A stretch of 64,000 nt of DNA from Novosphingobium sp. 18050 (GCF_902706195.1 NZ_CACSJO010000005.1:62001-126000), one strand, 5' to 3'; counted from the stretch's first letter, positions 9,460 to 18,773 are shown. Program-made: numbers and translations. Notes: generated by a model from the letters alone, not told the origin.

Positions 9460-10895
9460 CGCGCAAGGCCCCTCGCCTGTTCACTCATGGCGGGGAGACC
9501 AAGGGCCGGATGCCCCTCGTGTTCCGTCTTCTCCCAGCGCACCGCCAGTCCTCGCAGCGACAGGATATAGCTGGCGAGCGCGCGCTGGCCCGCGAGGATC
9601 GCTATCACATTGGCGACGGGTATGCGCATCACCGCCCCGAGCCCTTCTACGACCCCATATTCACGCGTGGTGAATGCAAAGCGAAACGCTGCCCGCCACA
9701 GGAAACCGGCAAGGCAAATCTGGAGCAGCCCATGCAGCATAGGCGAAACCATGACATGCACCTGTATTCCGGCCACCGCGGCAAGCGCCTGAAGCGCCTC
9801 GATCACCAGCAGTACGTAAGCGCAGGCGAGGACTATCGCTGTCAGCGGCCCGCGGCGGTCGCGCAGGGCCATCCACAGTTCGGTTCGCCCGCTGCCCCAC
9901 CCCATCCGGTCCCAGCCTTGGAAGGCAATGCCGTGAATCCAACGCGATTTCTGCCGCACGGATGCTTCGAGGCAGGCCGGGAAGTAGGCGCGGGTTGCCA
10001 CCAGTTCGCCTTGCTCATCCCGCACCCGCAGGAACCGCGAACGCCCGCCCTCGCGCCGGACCAGCAGGCCCAGTTCGTAGTCCTCGGTGAGACATTCGGC
10101 AGCGAAGGGACCGCCCTCCCCGCATCCCGCCGCACCGCGCCGCCGGGCGATGCGCGCGATCATCTCGCGCGAAAAGCCGCAGCCCACACCCGCCGCAGGC
10201 ATGGCTGCGCCCAGCGCATCGCGCACGACCATCGCCTTGGCGTGGGCTTCCGCGAATTCATCGGCATAGTGCCCGGCGATCCAGGGCGACTTCGGTTGAA
10301 GTTCGGGCCGGACCGGCAGTTGCACGAAGTCCGCCTGCGCAAGCCCGGCGTCGATCACCGCAAGTTCGGCGGGATGGACCATATCCTCCGCGTCATGGAG
10401 AATGACCGAGCTATAACGCCGGGCGTATCGCTGCTCATCCTTGCACAGCGCCGCGTATATGCGGTTGAGGCAATCGGCCTTGGTGGTCGGCCCCGGACGT
10501 TCGCTGATGACCAGCCTGACGCGCGGATCGTCCCCCGCCGCTGACATCGCCGCCGCAATGGTCTCCGGGTCGTTGCAGTAGCAGCCCAGGTACAAGGTGA
10601 AATCGCCCTGCCGCCATGCCGACAGCGCATGGCTGATGGTATGGCCGATGACGCCCGCCTCCTGCCAGGCGGCAATGAATACCGCCGCCCGGCCGCCCAG
10701 CGGGGCCGAAGCTGTCGCCCGCGTAATGCGGCCGTCGCGCGCGCGGCCGGTCAGCCTCAGCCAGATCCAGCACAAGTCGACGCCGAAATCGTCCAGCGCG
10801 CCCAGGATGAACCAGAATCCCGTGAAGAGCAGCAATTCGTGCTTCGCCACCTGCAGGCAAAGGGCGACATATTCCACCACAGGCGTTCCCGGCAC
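9456..10895 (-). CDS. NfrB-like membrane glycosyltransferase (GT2 fold)
   Basis: A 479-residue inner-membrane family 2 glycosyltransferase. An N-terminal membrane segment with the GALDDFGVD motif (GLDDFF in NfrB) is followed by the GT-A domain with AAWQEAGVIG, YLGCYCNDPET, RPGPTTKADCLN and the metal-binding segment VILHDAEDMVHP, then QKSRWIHG (the QxxRW-like acceptor motif) and several C-terminal membrane helices. These match E. coli NfrB, a polysaccharide synthase component. Unlike E. coli NfrB there is no C-terminal MshEN c-di-GMP-binding domain. The start is GTG behind a strong Shine-Dalgarno (AAGGGGGAA). It is coupled to the downstream NfrA-C-like gene. Confidence 0.82.
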   Translation of the reverse strand: MPGTPVVEYVALCLQVAKHELLLFTGFWFILGALDDFGVDLCWIWLRLTGRARDGRITRATASAPLGGRAAVFIAAWQEAGVIGHTISHALSAWRQGDFTLYLGCYCNDPETIAAAMSAAGDDPRVRLVISERPGPTTKADCLNRIYAALCKDEQRYARRYSSVILHDAEDMVHPAELAVIDAGLAQADFVQLPVRPELQPKSPWIAGHYADEFAEAHAKAMVVRDALGAAMPAAGVGCGFSREMIARIARRRGAAGCGEGGPFAAECLTEDYELGLLVRREGGRSRFLRVRDEQGELVATRAYFPACLEASVRQKSRWIHGIAFQGWDRMGWGSGRTELWMALRDRRGPLTAIVLACAYVLLVIEALQALAAVAGIQVHVMVSPMLHGLLQICLAGFLWRAAFRFAFTTREYGVVEGLGAVMRIPVANVIAILAGQRALASYILSLRGLAVRWEKTEHEGHPALGLPAMSEQARGLAR

Positions 10896-11061
10896 CGATT
10901 CCCCCTTGGCCGCGCCAAATCATGCGGACTGCACCCCATGCAGTCCCTCACGGACGGGGAATATGATCACCCACGTAAAATTCACCAGTCGCGTTGAGCG
11001 CTGTTTCATAAAGTTAATAAATGTAAAATGGCAGGAGCAAGGCCCGCAGCCGGCCCGCGAT

Positions 11062-11093
11062 CCCGCGTTTTGCCAGCGGCGGCAAAACGCGGG
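11062..11093 (-). terminator. Strong hairpin after gloA
   Basis: A perfect 13-bp stem, CCCGCGTTTTGCC paired with GGCAAAACGCGGG around a 6-nt loop, 14 bp beyond the gloA stop. No U-run follows on either strand, so it may be a processing or stabilising hairpin rather than an efficient intrinsic terminator. Confidence 0.55.
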
Positions 11094-11106
11094 AGCCGAG
11101 GTCAGC

Positions 11107-11538
11107 TTACCAGCTGCCGACGTTCGGCATGCTCGCCCAGGGCTCTGCCGGGTCGAGGCGTCCGTCCTGTAGCAGCTCCACCGAAATTCCGTCCGGCGTA
11201 AGCACGAAGGCCATGTGGCCGTCACGGGGGGGGCGGTTGATGGTGACGCCGCCGTCCTGCAGCCGCTGGCAAGTCTCGTAGATGTTGGCGACCTGGAACG
11301 CGAGGTGGCCGAAATTGCGACCGCCGGTGTATTCCTCTGCCGCGCCGTCCTCTGCAGGCCAGTTGTACGTCAATTCGACTTCCGCCTCTTCCTGCCCCGG
11401 AGCGGCAAGATAGATCAGCGTGAAGCGCCCCTGATCGCTGGAGAAGCGGCGGGTTTCCTTCAACCCGACCAGTTCGAAAAAGCGGATCGTCGCGTCGGGA
11501 TCGGTGACGCGGATCATGGTGTGCAGGTAGCGTGTCAT
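11107..11538 (-). CDS. gloA: Lactoylglutathione lyase (glyoxalase I)
   Basis: Cytoplasmic VOC-fold metalloenzyme that isomerises the methylglyoxal-glutathione hemithioacetal to S-lactoylglutathione. The 143-residue protein shows all four expected metal ligands: His6 (YLHTMIRV), Glu55 (EVELTYNW), His78 (FGHLAFQV) and Glu121 (ISVELLQ). Length and the LTYNWPAE signature match short bacterial GloA. It stands alone on the minus strand, divergent from the SIMPL-domain gene, and ends in a hairpin. The glyoxalase II gene is not in the window. Confidence 0.95.
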   Translation of the reverse strand: MTRYLHTMIRVTDPDATIRFFELVGLKETRRFSSDQGRFTLIYLAAPGQEEAEVELTYNWPAEDGAAEEYTGGRNFGHLAFQVANIYETCQRLQDGGVTINRPPRDGHMAFVLTPDGISVELLQDGRLDPAEPWASMPNVGSW

Positions 11539-11634
11539 GGAACAAGCTTTCTCGGTTCGTCTATGAAATTGAACGGTTCATCGTACATGCAGCCGCCACC
11601 CAGCATAACGAGGTGACGATAAGGGAGATATGCG

Positions 11635-12393
11635 ATGAGCGAAGATAGTTCGGGCGGGACAGCAGGCAAGGGCACAGGCGGCATGAATTCCGTCACCACG
11701 CGCTGGCTGGCAAGTTCAGTGATCCTTGCGATGGGACTGGTGGTCGGCGGCTTCGCGCTGGGCGACGGCATCAAGCGTGCACAGCGGGCCGACCGCGCGG
11801 TGACCGTCAAGGGTCTGGCCGAACGGGAAGTGACCGCCGACCTTGCCACCTGGACGATCAGCTATTCCGCCAGCGCCCCCGATCTTGCCAGCGCGCAATC
11901 CAGCGTCGACCGCGACACGGCGCAGATCCGCGCCTTCTTCAGCGAACTCGGCTTTCCCGCAGACGCGCTCCAGCCCACCGGCGTCAACGTCAACCAGGCG
12001 AAGGACAACAACGGAATCGTCACCTTCACCGTGCGCCAGCGGGTGAGCCTGCGCACAACCGACATCAAGCGCGCACAGAATGCGGTGCGCCGCCAGTTCG
12101 ACCTCGTAAAACGCGGCGTTATCCTCGAGGAAGGCTCGGGGATGGCCTATACGTTCACCAAGCTCAACGGCATCAAACCAGAGATGGTGGCGGCCGCCAC
12201 AAAGGACGCGCGCGCGGCGGCCGAGCAGTTCGCCAAGGACAGCGGATCGCAGGTTGGCGCGATCAAGAACGCGGCGCAGGGCTATTTCTCGGTCGAGGCG
12301 CGCGACGGCGATTCGGGCGGCGGCTGGGGCCAGTCGGACACGCCCTACAAAAAGGTGCGCGTGGTCACGACGGTCGACTTTTACCTGAAGTAG
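11635..12393 (+). CDS. SIMPL (DUF541) domain-containing periplasmic protein
   Basis: A 252-residue protein with one N-terminal membrane anchor or signal (about residues 22-45, WLASSVILAMGLVVGGFALG) followed by a SIMPL domain: VTVKGLAEREVTADLATW, then two repeats of the DUF541 fold ending in VRVVTTVDFYLK. The family includes E. coli YggE and BP26; the biochemical role is poorly defined, with links to oxidative stress. A purine-rich GGGAGATATGCG precedes the ATG. It is monocistronic and ends at the bidirectional palindrome at 12415-12440. Confidence 0.88.
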   Translation: MSEDSSGGTAGKGTGGMNSVTTRWLASSVILAMGLVVGGFALGDGIKRAQRADRAVTVKGLAEREVTADLATWTISYSASAPDLASAQSSVDRDTAQIRAFFSELGFPADALQPTGVNVNQAKDNNGIVTFTVRQRVSLRTTDIKRAQNAVRRQFDLVKRGVILEEGSGMAYTFTKLNGIKPEMVAAATKDARAAAEQFAKDSGSQVGAIKNAAQGYFSVEARDGDSGGGWGQSDTPYKKVRVVTTVDFYLK

Positions 12394-12414
12394 TTTCCGC
12401 CCCGGAAACGAAGA

Positions 12415-12440
12415 ACCCGCCCGGATCGATCCGGGCGGGT
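12415..12440. terminator. Perfect 26-bp palindrome between convergent genes
   Basis: ACCCGCCCGGATC and its exact reverse complement back to back, between the convergent SIMPL and porin genes. A T-tract lies at 12472-12476 toward the porin end. It probably serves both strands. Confidence 0.7.
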
Positions 12441-12473
12441 GTCCTCCTGCAAAGCCTGTCGGCCTGCCGCTTT

Positions 12474-13238
12474 TTAGAACGAGGCGGTGAGCGTAGCGAC
12501 GACGGTGTCGTCGGTGTAACCGTCGACGCTGGGCCCGGTGACGCCGACATAGGACACGCTCAGCGAGAGCGGGCCGTAAACGGTAGCTGAAGCGCCGATC
12601 GACCAGTCGAAGCCGGTGCGGTCCGAGGTGGAATAGTAGGACGGAGCAAGCGCGCCATCGGTGTAGCCCAGGTGGCCCGAGACCGTCAGCGGCGTGCTGG
12701 GGATCGCGACATCGAGGTTGCCGTAAAGATAGAGGTTGTCCGACTTCTTGTTGCCCGCGAAGTTCGGCAGCGCGCTCTGCTTCCAGGCGTAAGTCGCGCC
12801 GACCTTGAGCTTGCCGGGGCCGACCTGGCCGGTGACCGATGCGTAAGGCTCGAAGAATTCGGAGTCGCCGCCGGTGCCGTTCGGGTAGGCGTAGTACAGC
12901 AGGCCGACATCGGTGGTCAGGCCCGATGTCAGGGTGCCCGTCCATCCGCCAAACAGATCAAGCTCGGTGCTGCCGTAGAGGCGGCCCAGATCAATCGAGG
13001 AACCCCAGGTGCCGACGTAGAAACCGCTGGCGTGCGAAACCGTGATGCCGCCCTGGATCGCAACGTCGCCGCCCGACTGCGACACGCCGCGAAAGCGGTA
13101 GTCGCTGGTCACGGCAGCGCTGCCGGTGACGGTGATTTCCTTGGGAGCCTCGGCGTCCTGCGCGAAGGCCGGAGCGGCGGAAAGCGCAGTTCCCGCAAGG
13201 AGAGTGGCGGCGATAGCGCCGCGGACGGACAAAAGCAT
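12474..13238 (-). CDS. TorF family putative porin (TIGR02001)
   Basis: A 254-residue outer-membrane beta-barrel protein. The start chosen is the ATG at 13238, which has a GAGGGA Shine-Dalgarno and opens a classic signal peptide (about residues 1-27, cleaved after SAAPAFA). The mature part begins with EITVTGSAAVTSDYRFRGVSQSGGD, here represented by the family signature TSDYRFRGVS, continues as amphipathic strands, and ends in a terminal Phe (VATLTASF). Size and signature match the Gcw_chp/TorF family. Substrate is unknown. It is monocistronic, sharing a palindromic terminator with the SIMPL gene. Confidence 0.86.
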   Translation of the reverse strand: MLLSVRGAIAATLLAGTALSAAPAFAQDAEAPKEITVTGSAAVTSDYRFRGVSQSGGDVAIQGGITVSHASGFYVGTWGSSIDLGRLYGSTELDLFGGWTGTLTSGLTTDVGLLYYAYPNGTGGDSEFFEPYASVTGQVGPGKLKVGATYAWKQSALPNFAGNKKSDNLYLYGNLDVAIPSTPLTVSGHLGYTDGALAPSYYSTSDRTGFDWSIGASATVYGPLSLSVSYVGVTGPSVDGYTDDTVVATLTASF

Positions 13239-13502
13239 GATCGTTCCCTCACAAATTATGTCTTTGATGCCTCGTCCCTGCCTGCATCCGCCGCATCCAG
13301 TCTCGTTGCGGACCTGAATTGCCGCGGCACAATATTGCTGCACCGCACACAGAGGTCGCACAAGAAACATTTCAATTGAGCAATATTTCGGACATGAAGT
13401 GTGGGTTTTTTGCCACGGGTACTTTTCGCATTCGTAACGGCTTCATTGTTTCAGCAACGGGTTGTACCGGCCTGCCGCGCGCCCTATATTGCGGCGCAAC
13501 AA

Positions 13503-14288
13503 ATGTTTTCCATGATCCGCAACCTCATGGGCCGCCGCGATGTCAGGCGAGCCCCCTCGACCCCCGCAGGCGAACGCGTCTATGCCGTGGGCGATATCCA
13601 CGGCAGGGCCGACCTGTTCGAGGACCTGATTCACGCTATCGAGCAGGACGATGCTGCGCGTGGCCGCGCCTATACCACGGTGGTCCTGCTGGGCGACCTG
13701 ATCGACCGCGGGCACGACAGCGCCGCCGTCGTTGAGCGCGCGCGCCGCTGGGGAAGCCAGCGCAACGTCGAATTCATCCAGGGCAACCATGAGGAAATGC
13801 TCCTCGTCAGCCGCGACGATACCGACGCGCTGCGCAGCTTCCTCAAGTTCGGCGGGCTGGAGACTATCCTGTCCTACGGCGTAGACCCTGAAGCCGCGTC
13901 ATCCGCCGAATTGGACGAATTGCAGCGCCTGATGAACGCGGCGATCCCGCAGGAGGACATCGACTTCATCGATGCCTTCAAGAAGATGCTGCGCATCGGT
14001 GACTATGTCTTCGTGCATGCCGGCGTTCGGCCCGACACGCCTCTGGAACACCAGTCCGGCCGCGATTGCCGCTGGATTCGCGAACCGTTCCTGAGCCACC
14101 GCGGCGACTATGGCGGCTTCGTGGTCCACGGCCACACGATCACGCCCCAACCGGACGTCTGCTCCAACCGCATCGGCATCGACACCGGCGCCTTCCTTCA
14201 CGGCACGCTCACCGCGATCGGGCTGGAAGGCGAGGAACGCTGGTTCATCCAGGCCCACGATTCGGCGGCGCGCAGCGAAGCGGCCTGA
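13503..14288 (+). CDS. PPP-family serine/threonine phosphatase or Ap4A hydrolase-like metallophosphoesterase
   Basis: A cytoplasmic calcineurin-like phosphoesterase of about 261 residues with all three canonical PPP motifs: GDIHGR (about residue 30), GDLIDRGHDS (about 63) and GNHEEM (about 93), followed by FVHAGVRP and VHGHTI carrying the later metal-ligand histidines. The frame stays open upstream, but the ATG at 13503 (or 13512) fits the family; neither has a strong Shine-Dalgarno. The substrate (phosphoprotein or dinucleoside tetraphosphate) cannot be decided from sequence. The gene is convergent with rnpB, about 150 bp away. Confidence 0.85.
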   Translation: MFSMIRNLMGRRDVRRAPSTPAGERVYAVGDIHGRADLFEDLIHAIEQDDAARGRAYTTVVLLGDLIDRGHDSAAVVERARRWGSQRNVEFIQGNHEEMLLVSRDDTDALRSFLKFGGLETILSYGVDPEAASSAELDELQRLMNAAIPQEDIDFIDAFKKMLRIGDYVFVHAGVRPDTPLEHQSGRDCRWIREPFLSHRGDYGGFVVHGHTITPQPDVCSNRIGIDTGAFLHGTLTAIGLEGEERWFIQAHDSAARSEAA

Positions 14289-14439
14289 TGCCGCAACCCT
14301 TAGGCTGATCCGGCGGTTGTGGTAGGTTTTCAGGGCATTCTCTGCCCCTTTTCAGATAGTTTCACCGCGCAGGTACGCCATGCCTGCACGCCGGGATCAT
14401 CTCCGAGCCCGCGATGAAACCTGGTGACTGATCCCTGAT

Positions 14440-14907
<468 letters not shown>

Positions 14908-14912
14908 GGGGG

Positions 14913-15617
14913 TCACCTAGCACGCCCGGTGTCACGCTCCAACAGCAGTTCGAGCAGTATTCCGCCGATCTCGCCGTCGATCTCGCCGTCGATGATTTCC
15001 GGCCGCCAGCGCCGCTGAAACGCCCGCACGGCAGCGCGTCCGTCGGTGATGTCGTAACCGAAGCGCTCCAACGCGAGGTAGAAGGCGCCGGGGTTGTCGT
15101 AGAACAGATTCATCTTCGCGCGCGGAATATCCAGCGCAAGGCCAAGCTCGGCAAGGCGCGGCCAGTCGAAGTACTCGCCCGGATCCTGCTTGCGCGCAGG
15201 CGCAATGTCGGAATGGGCAACGACATTGGTGCGGGGGATATCATGGCGGTCGAGGATATCAGCGAGCAGCGGCGTCAATGCATCCATCTGCGGCTCGGGA
15301 AAGGGGCGATACCCCCATTCATGCCCGGGATTGACCAGCTCGATGCCGATACTGGCCGAATTCACATCGGTAATGCCGCGCCAATAGGACTGCCCCGCAT
15401 GCCAGGCCCGCTTGCCCTCAGGCACCAGCGAGGTGACCACGCCCTCCTCGTCGATCATGTAGTGTGCCGAGACCTGAGCCTCGGCATCACACATGCGTTC
15501 CAGCGCCTCGTCCGCAGACTTCATGCCGGTATAGTGGAGCACGGCCATGGTGACCGGCAGTTTACGCTCGTTCCAATTGGGGGAGGAGACCTTGCGGTTG
15601 ACGAGCCAGCGGTTCAT
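14913..15617 (-). CDS. N-acetylmuramoyl-L-alanine amidase (Amidase_2, AmpD/AmiD-like)
   Basis: Zinc amidase that cleaves the N-acetylmuramoyl-L-Ala bond of muropeptides. Zinc ligands are visible as His28 (AVLHYTG) and the HSDIAPARKQDPG segment (about residues 135-148), with the SIGIELVNPG motif between them. There is no obvious signal peptide, so a cytoplasmic AmpD-like recycling role is plausible. The tail ends in an IDGEIDGEIGG stretch encoded by a 12-nt tandem repeat. The stop sits about 5 nt before the 5' end of rnpB on the same strand, so the end of this gene probably contains the rnpB promoter. Confidence 0.88.
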   Translation of the reverse strand: MNRWLVNRKVSSPNWNERKLPVTMAVLHYTGMKSADEALERMCDAEAQVSAHYMIDEEGVVTSLVPEGKRAWHAGQSYWRGITDVNSASIGIELVNPGHEWGYRPFPEPQMDALTPLLADILDRHDIPRTNVVAHSDIAPARKQDPGEYFDWPRLAELGLALDIPRAKMNLFYDNPGAFYLALERFGYDITDGRAAVRAFQRRWRPEIIDGEIDGEIGGILLELLLERDTGRAR

Positions 15618-15641
15618 CCCTCGTGTCCTCCCACTTCTTGT

Positions 15642-16289
15642 TCAGGCTCCCGGCAGGACCGCGCCGAGAATCAGCGCATCATCCGCCAGGACATATTGCA
15701 GCTTGCCGCCAATCGTCTTGGCAAGCTGGTCGAGCATGGCCGCCGGAGCCGTTCGGCTCGACAGATCGCCCTCGGGCAGTGTGCCTTCGAGGGCACGGCC
15801 GATATCGCGGTCGAACGCAATGCGCGGACCGGCTGACCGAACAACGATCTCGCTCGCCCCGTGATCGGCGCGGTATTCCGCCGCGATGTCCAGCGTGCCG
15901 CCGCGCGGCAGCGCCTCAAGCCCGATCAGCGCGAAGTTCAGCAGCGTCTTGATCGCAGGCTTGGGCAGCGAATTGCTCGGCAGCGCCCAATTCAGCGTGA
16001 TGCGCGCATTGTTCGAAACCAGCGCGTCGATCACCGCCTTGGCCTCGCTCACCGGCACCATCTCGCCGAAACCACCCGCCGCACCGAAGGCAAGGCGGAA
16101 GAACTTGAGCTTGTCGGCGGAAATCCGCGCGCTCTGGTCGAGAAGCTCGAAGCAACGGGCCCGCATTTCCGGGTCCTTCTCGTCCGCTAGCAGTTCGAGG
16201 CCGTTGGACAGCGCGCCCACGGGGCTCAACATGTCATGGCACAGGCGCGAACACAGGAGGCTGGCAAGTTCGAGCGAACTCGTGGTCAT
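15642..16289 (-). CDS. chpT: Histidine phosphotransferase ChpT
   Basis: Relays phosphate from the hybrid kinase CckA to CtrA and CpdR in the alphaproteobacterial cell-cycle/motility circuit. The 215-residue protein has the phospho-accepting His18 in LCSRLCHDMLSPVGAL, a helical-hairpin dimerisation domain (about residues 10-75) and a degenerate HATPase-like C-terminal domain. This architecture defines ChpT. It lies 24 bp upstream of the amidase on the same strand. CtrA-like boxes elsewhere in the window (6516, 36613) are possible end points of the pathway. Confidence 0.9.
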   Translation of the reverse strand: MTTSSLELASLLCSRLCHDMLSPVGALSNGLELLADEKDPEMRARCFELLDQSARISADKLKFFRLAFGAAGGFGEMVPVSEAKAVIDALVSNNARITLNWALPSNSLPKPAIKTLLNFALIGLEALPRGGTLDIAAEYRADHGASEIVVRSAGPRIAFDRDIGRALEGTLPEGDLSSRTAPAAMLDQLAKTIGGKLQYVLADDALILGAVLPGA

Positions 16290-16345
16290 GGGATGAGGTA
16301 CTTTCCGTCTTCTTTTTCAGTCGGCCTCAACTCGGACACACGCCG

Positions 16346-16738
16346 TCAGTCCACGACGCGCAAGGCCAATGGCGCAAAGCCATTCCCGCTATCGCGCCAG
16401 AATGCAACCTCGCTATCGGCGATGATCGCCCAGATGCGCGAATCCCCGGTGGAATGTTCGCAATCGGTCGCCGAGGGCACGGGATGCCCCTTAGGATGCG
16501 AGTGATAATAGCCCAGCACCCTAGGCCCACCGCCCCGCGCCGCCTTGTGCGCGGCAAGCAGTGCAAACGGATCAATCTCGAAATGAATGCGCCGGTTCAC
16601 GGCAACGTTGGCCGCCACCTCGGCAATCTCTATCTGCTCGCCGTACCCCAGGAGCAGCCCGCAGCATTCTTCATCCCCGGCTTTCTTCGCCTCGACACGC
16701 AGTATGGCCAGAACGCCACTTGTCACCTCGACTTCCAT
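16346..16738 (-). CDS. M67 family JAMM/MPN+ metallopeptidase
   Basis: A 130-residue cytoplasmic JAB/MPN-domain protein with a complete JAMM zinc site: Glu in the EECCGLLL motif near the N-terminus, then HSHPKGHPVPSATD giving the H-x-H-x7-S-x2-D pattern. Bacterial relatives cleave C-terminal tails of ubiquitin-like or sulfur-carrier proteins, or thioesters in cysteine biosynthesis; no such partner gene is adjacent here. The ATG at 16738 is preferred over an in-frame TTG two codons upstream. It is divergent from the pseudouridine synthase gene, with only 18 bp between the starts. Confidence 0.87.
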   Translation of the reverse strand: MEVEVTSGVLAILRVEAKKAGDEECCGLLLGYGEQIEIAEVAANVAVNRRIHFEIDPFALLAAHKAARGGGPRVLGYYHSHPKGHPVPSATDCEHSTGDSRIWAIIADSEVAFWRDSGNGFAPLALRVVD

Positions 16739-16756
16739 CCCCAAATCGTACCTGCA

Positions 16757-17701
16757 ATGGGGCTCAAATCAAATATCATCGAAGGCCGGATCGGCGCCGT
16801 GGGCGGCCGCCTGGACAAAGCACTGGCAGACGCGAGCGGACTGTCGCGCGAACGGATCAAGGCGCTCATGAGCGAAGGCCGCGTGAACCTGGCCGGGGCG
16901 CGCGTTTCATCGGGCTCGTCCAAGGTCGAACCCGGCACCGCTTTCACCATCGAGGTCCCCGAAGCAGCACCGGCGGAAGCCGTCGCGCAGGACATTCCGC
17001 TGAGCGTCGTGTTCGAGGACGAATACCTGATCGTGATCGACAAGCCCGCTGGCCTCGTCGTCCATCCCGCCGCCGGCAATCTCGACGGCACACTGGTCAA
17101 TGCCCTGCTTCACCATTGCCGGGGCCAGCTTTCCGGCATCGGCGGCGTCGCCCGGCCGGGTATCGTCCACCGCATCGACAAGGACACCTCGGGCCTGCTG
17201 GTGGTCGCCAAGACCGACAAGGCGCACGAGGGTCTGGCCGTCCAGTTCGCAGACCATTCGATCGTGCGCGCCTACATGGCCGTCGTCGGCGGCCGCCCGG
17301 TCCCTGCCGCCCGCACCGTGACCGGATCGATCGCCCGCTCCAACCACGACCGCAAGAAGATGGCCCTGGTGGAGGATGGACGCGGCAAGCACGCCGTAAC
17401 CCATTTCCGCACGCTGGAACTGATGAACGGCGCCACCCTGATCGAATGCCGGCTGGAGACGGGGCGTACGCATCAGGTCCGTGTTCACATGGCGTCAATC
17501 GGTCATGCGCTACTGGGTGATCCTGTCTATGGACGTACACCTTCTTCCTTGCGCGCGATTCTGCAAAGACTCGATTTTCGCCGTCAGGCGCTCCACGCTG
17601 CGGAACTTGGCTTCGTTCACCCCGTTACAGGGGAAAGCGTCCATTTCACGAGCCCGCTACCCGACGACATGCGGGTACTGATCGATGAACTGCGACACTG
17701 A
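16757..17701 (+). CDS. rluD: RluA/RluD-family large-subunit rRNA pseudouridine synthase
   Basis: A 314-residue protein with an N-terminal S4 RNA-binding domain (GRLDKALADASGLSRERIKALMSEG region, residues about 17-75) and a PseudoU_synth_2 domain with the catalytic-Asp signature GIVHRIDKDTSGLLVVAK (about residues 135-153). RluD isomerises helix-69 uridines of 23S rRNA. Assignment to RluD rather than RluC is by the S4 domain and length, so the symbol is slightly less sure than the family. The ATG at 16757 is chosen because the reading frame further upstream overlaps the JAMM gene and has no family similarity. Confidence 0.88.
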   Translation: MGLKSNIIEGRIGAVGGRLDKALADASGLSRERIKALMSEGRVNLAGARVSSGSSKVEPGTAFTIEVPEAAPAEAVAQDIPLSVVFEDEYLIVIDKPAGLVVHPAAGNLDGTLVNALLHHCRGQLSGIGGVARPGIVHRIDKDTSGLLVVAKTDKAHEGLAVQFADHSIVRAYMAVVGGRPVPAARTVTGSIARSNHDRKKMALVEDGRGKHAVTHFRTLELMNGATLIECRLETGRTHQVRVHMASIGHALLGDPVYGRTPSSLRAILQRLDFRRQALHAAELGFVHPVTGESVHFTSPLPDDMRVLIDELRH

Positions 17702-17790
17702 AATCGCTTTTATATGCTATCATGAGAAGGTGGCCACAAGCTAAGACGCCTTCAAGGGTCTTTGACCGTGTGCCGACCTAGAAAGGACGG

Positions 17791-18702
17791 ATGATCGTGA
17801 GCAACAATCGTAACGTGGCGACCGTACCGGCGCTTGGTGGTGAGCAGAGCCTCAACCGCTACCTGTCCGAAATCCGCAAGTTCCCCGTGCTGGCCCCCGA
17901 GCAGGAATACATGCTCGCCAAGCGCTACTCGGAACATGAAGACCCCGCCGCAGCCGCGCAGCTCGTCACCAGCCACCTGCGCCTCGTCGCCAAGATCGCG
18001 ATGGGCTACCGTGGCTATGGCCTGCCCGTGTCCGAGCTGATTTCCGAAGGGAACATCGGCCTGATGCAGGGCGTCAAGAAGTTCGAGCCCGAGCGCGGTT
18101 TCCGCCTGGCGACTTACGCCATGTGGTGGATCAAGGCCTCGATCCAGGAGTACATCCTGCGTTCGTGGAGCCTCGTGAAGATGGGCACCACTGCTGCGCA
18201 GAAGAAGCTGTTCTTCAACCTGCGCCGCATGAAGAAGAATCTCGACGCCTACGAGGACACCGACCTGCACCCCGTCGACGTCACCAAGATCGCGACGACG
18301 CTGGGCGTTTCCGAGCAGGAAGTGGTCAACATGAACCGGCGCATGATGATGGGCGGCGATGCCTCGCTCAACGTCAGCCTGCGCGAGGAAGGCGAAGGCC
18401 AGTGGCAGGACATCCTCGCCGATGACCGTCCGCTGCAGGACCAGACCGTTGCCGATGCCGAAGAAGCCACCGTGCGCCACGATATGCTTATCGAGGCCAT
18501 GGGGTCCCTGAACGAGCGCGAGCGCGACATCCTGATGGAGCGCCGCCTCACCGAGGATCCCAAGACCCTCGAGGAGCTGAGCCAGGTCTACTCGGTCAGC
18601 CGCGAACGCGTGCGCCAGATCGAAGTGCGCGCTTTCGAGAAGCTCCAGAAGGCTATGAACCGCATCGCCACCGACAAGCGCCTGCTCCCCGCAGCCGCCT
18701 GA
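17791..18702 (+). CDS. rpoH: RNA polymerase heat-shock sigma factor (sigma-32)
   Basis: Directs RNA polymerase to heat-shock promoters. The 303-residue protein has region 1.2 (LNRYLSEIRKFPVLAPEQEY), region 2 with LISEGNIGLMQGVKKFEP and TYAMWWIKASIQEYILRSW, the RpoH-box area QKKLFFNLRRMK, and region 4 (LNERERDILMERRL, then SRERVRQIEVRAFEKL). A good Shine-Dalgarno (AAAGGACGG) precedes the ATG. Upstream, TGAAAT and TATCAT (17700-17725) could form a heat-shock-like promoter, but this is weak. The gene ends in a strong intrinsic terminator. clpXP and tig, likely heat-shock targets, lie 6-11 kb away. Confidence 0.97.
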   Translation: MIVSNNRNVATVPALGGEQSLNRYLSEIRKFPVLAPEQEYMLAKRYSEHEDPAAAAQLVTSHLRLVAKIAMGYRGYGLPVSELISEGNIGLMQGVKKFEPERGFRLATYAMWWIKASIQEYILRSWSLVKMGTTAAQKKLFFNLRRMKKNLDAYEDTDLHPVDVTKIATTLGVSEQEVVNMNRRMMMGGDASLNVSLREEGEGQWQDILADDRPLQDQTVADAEEATVRHDMLIEAMGSLNERERDILMERRLTEDPKTLEELSQVYSVSRERVRQIEVRAFEKLQKAMNRIATDKRLLPAAA

Positions 18703-18719
18703 TCGCCAACGAATAAAGG

Positions 18720-18752
18720 GCCGGGTCATCTGTAAGGATGGCCCGGCTTTTT
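18720..18752 (+). terminator. Intrinsic terminator of rpoH
   Basis: An 11-bp stem (GCCGGGTCATC / GATGGCCCGGC, one wobble pair) with a TGTAAG loop, followed by TTTTTC, 18 nt after the rpoH stop. Confidence 0.92.
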
Positions 18753-18773
18753 CGTGTCCGCGCCGCTCACAGA

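Noticed and set aside
13239-13502. Possible N-terminal extensions of the porin and phosphatase genes
   Set aside because: Both frames lose family similarity here; the porin signal peptide begins at 13238 with a clear GAGGGA Shine-Dalgarno.
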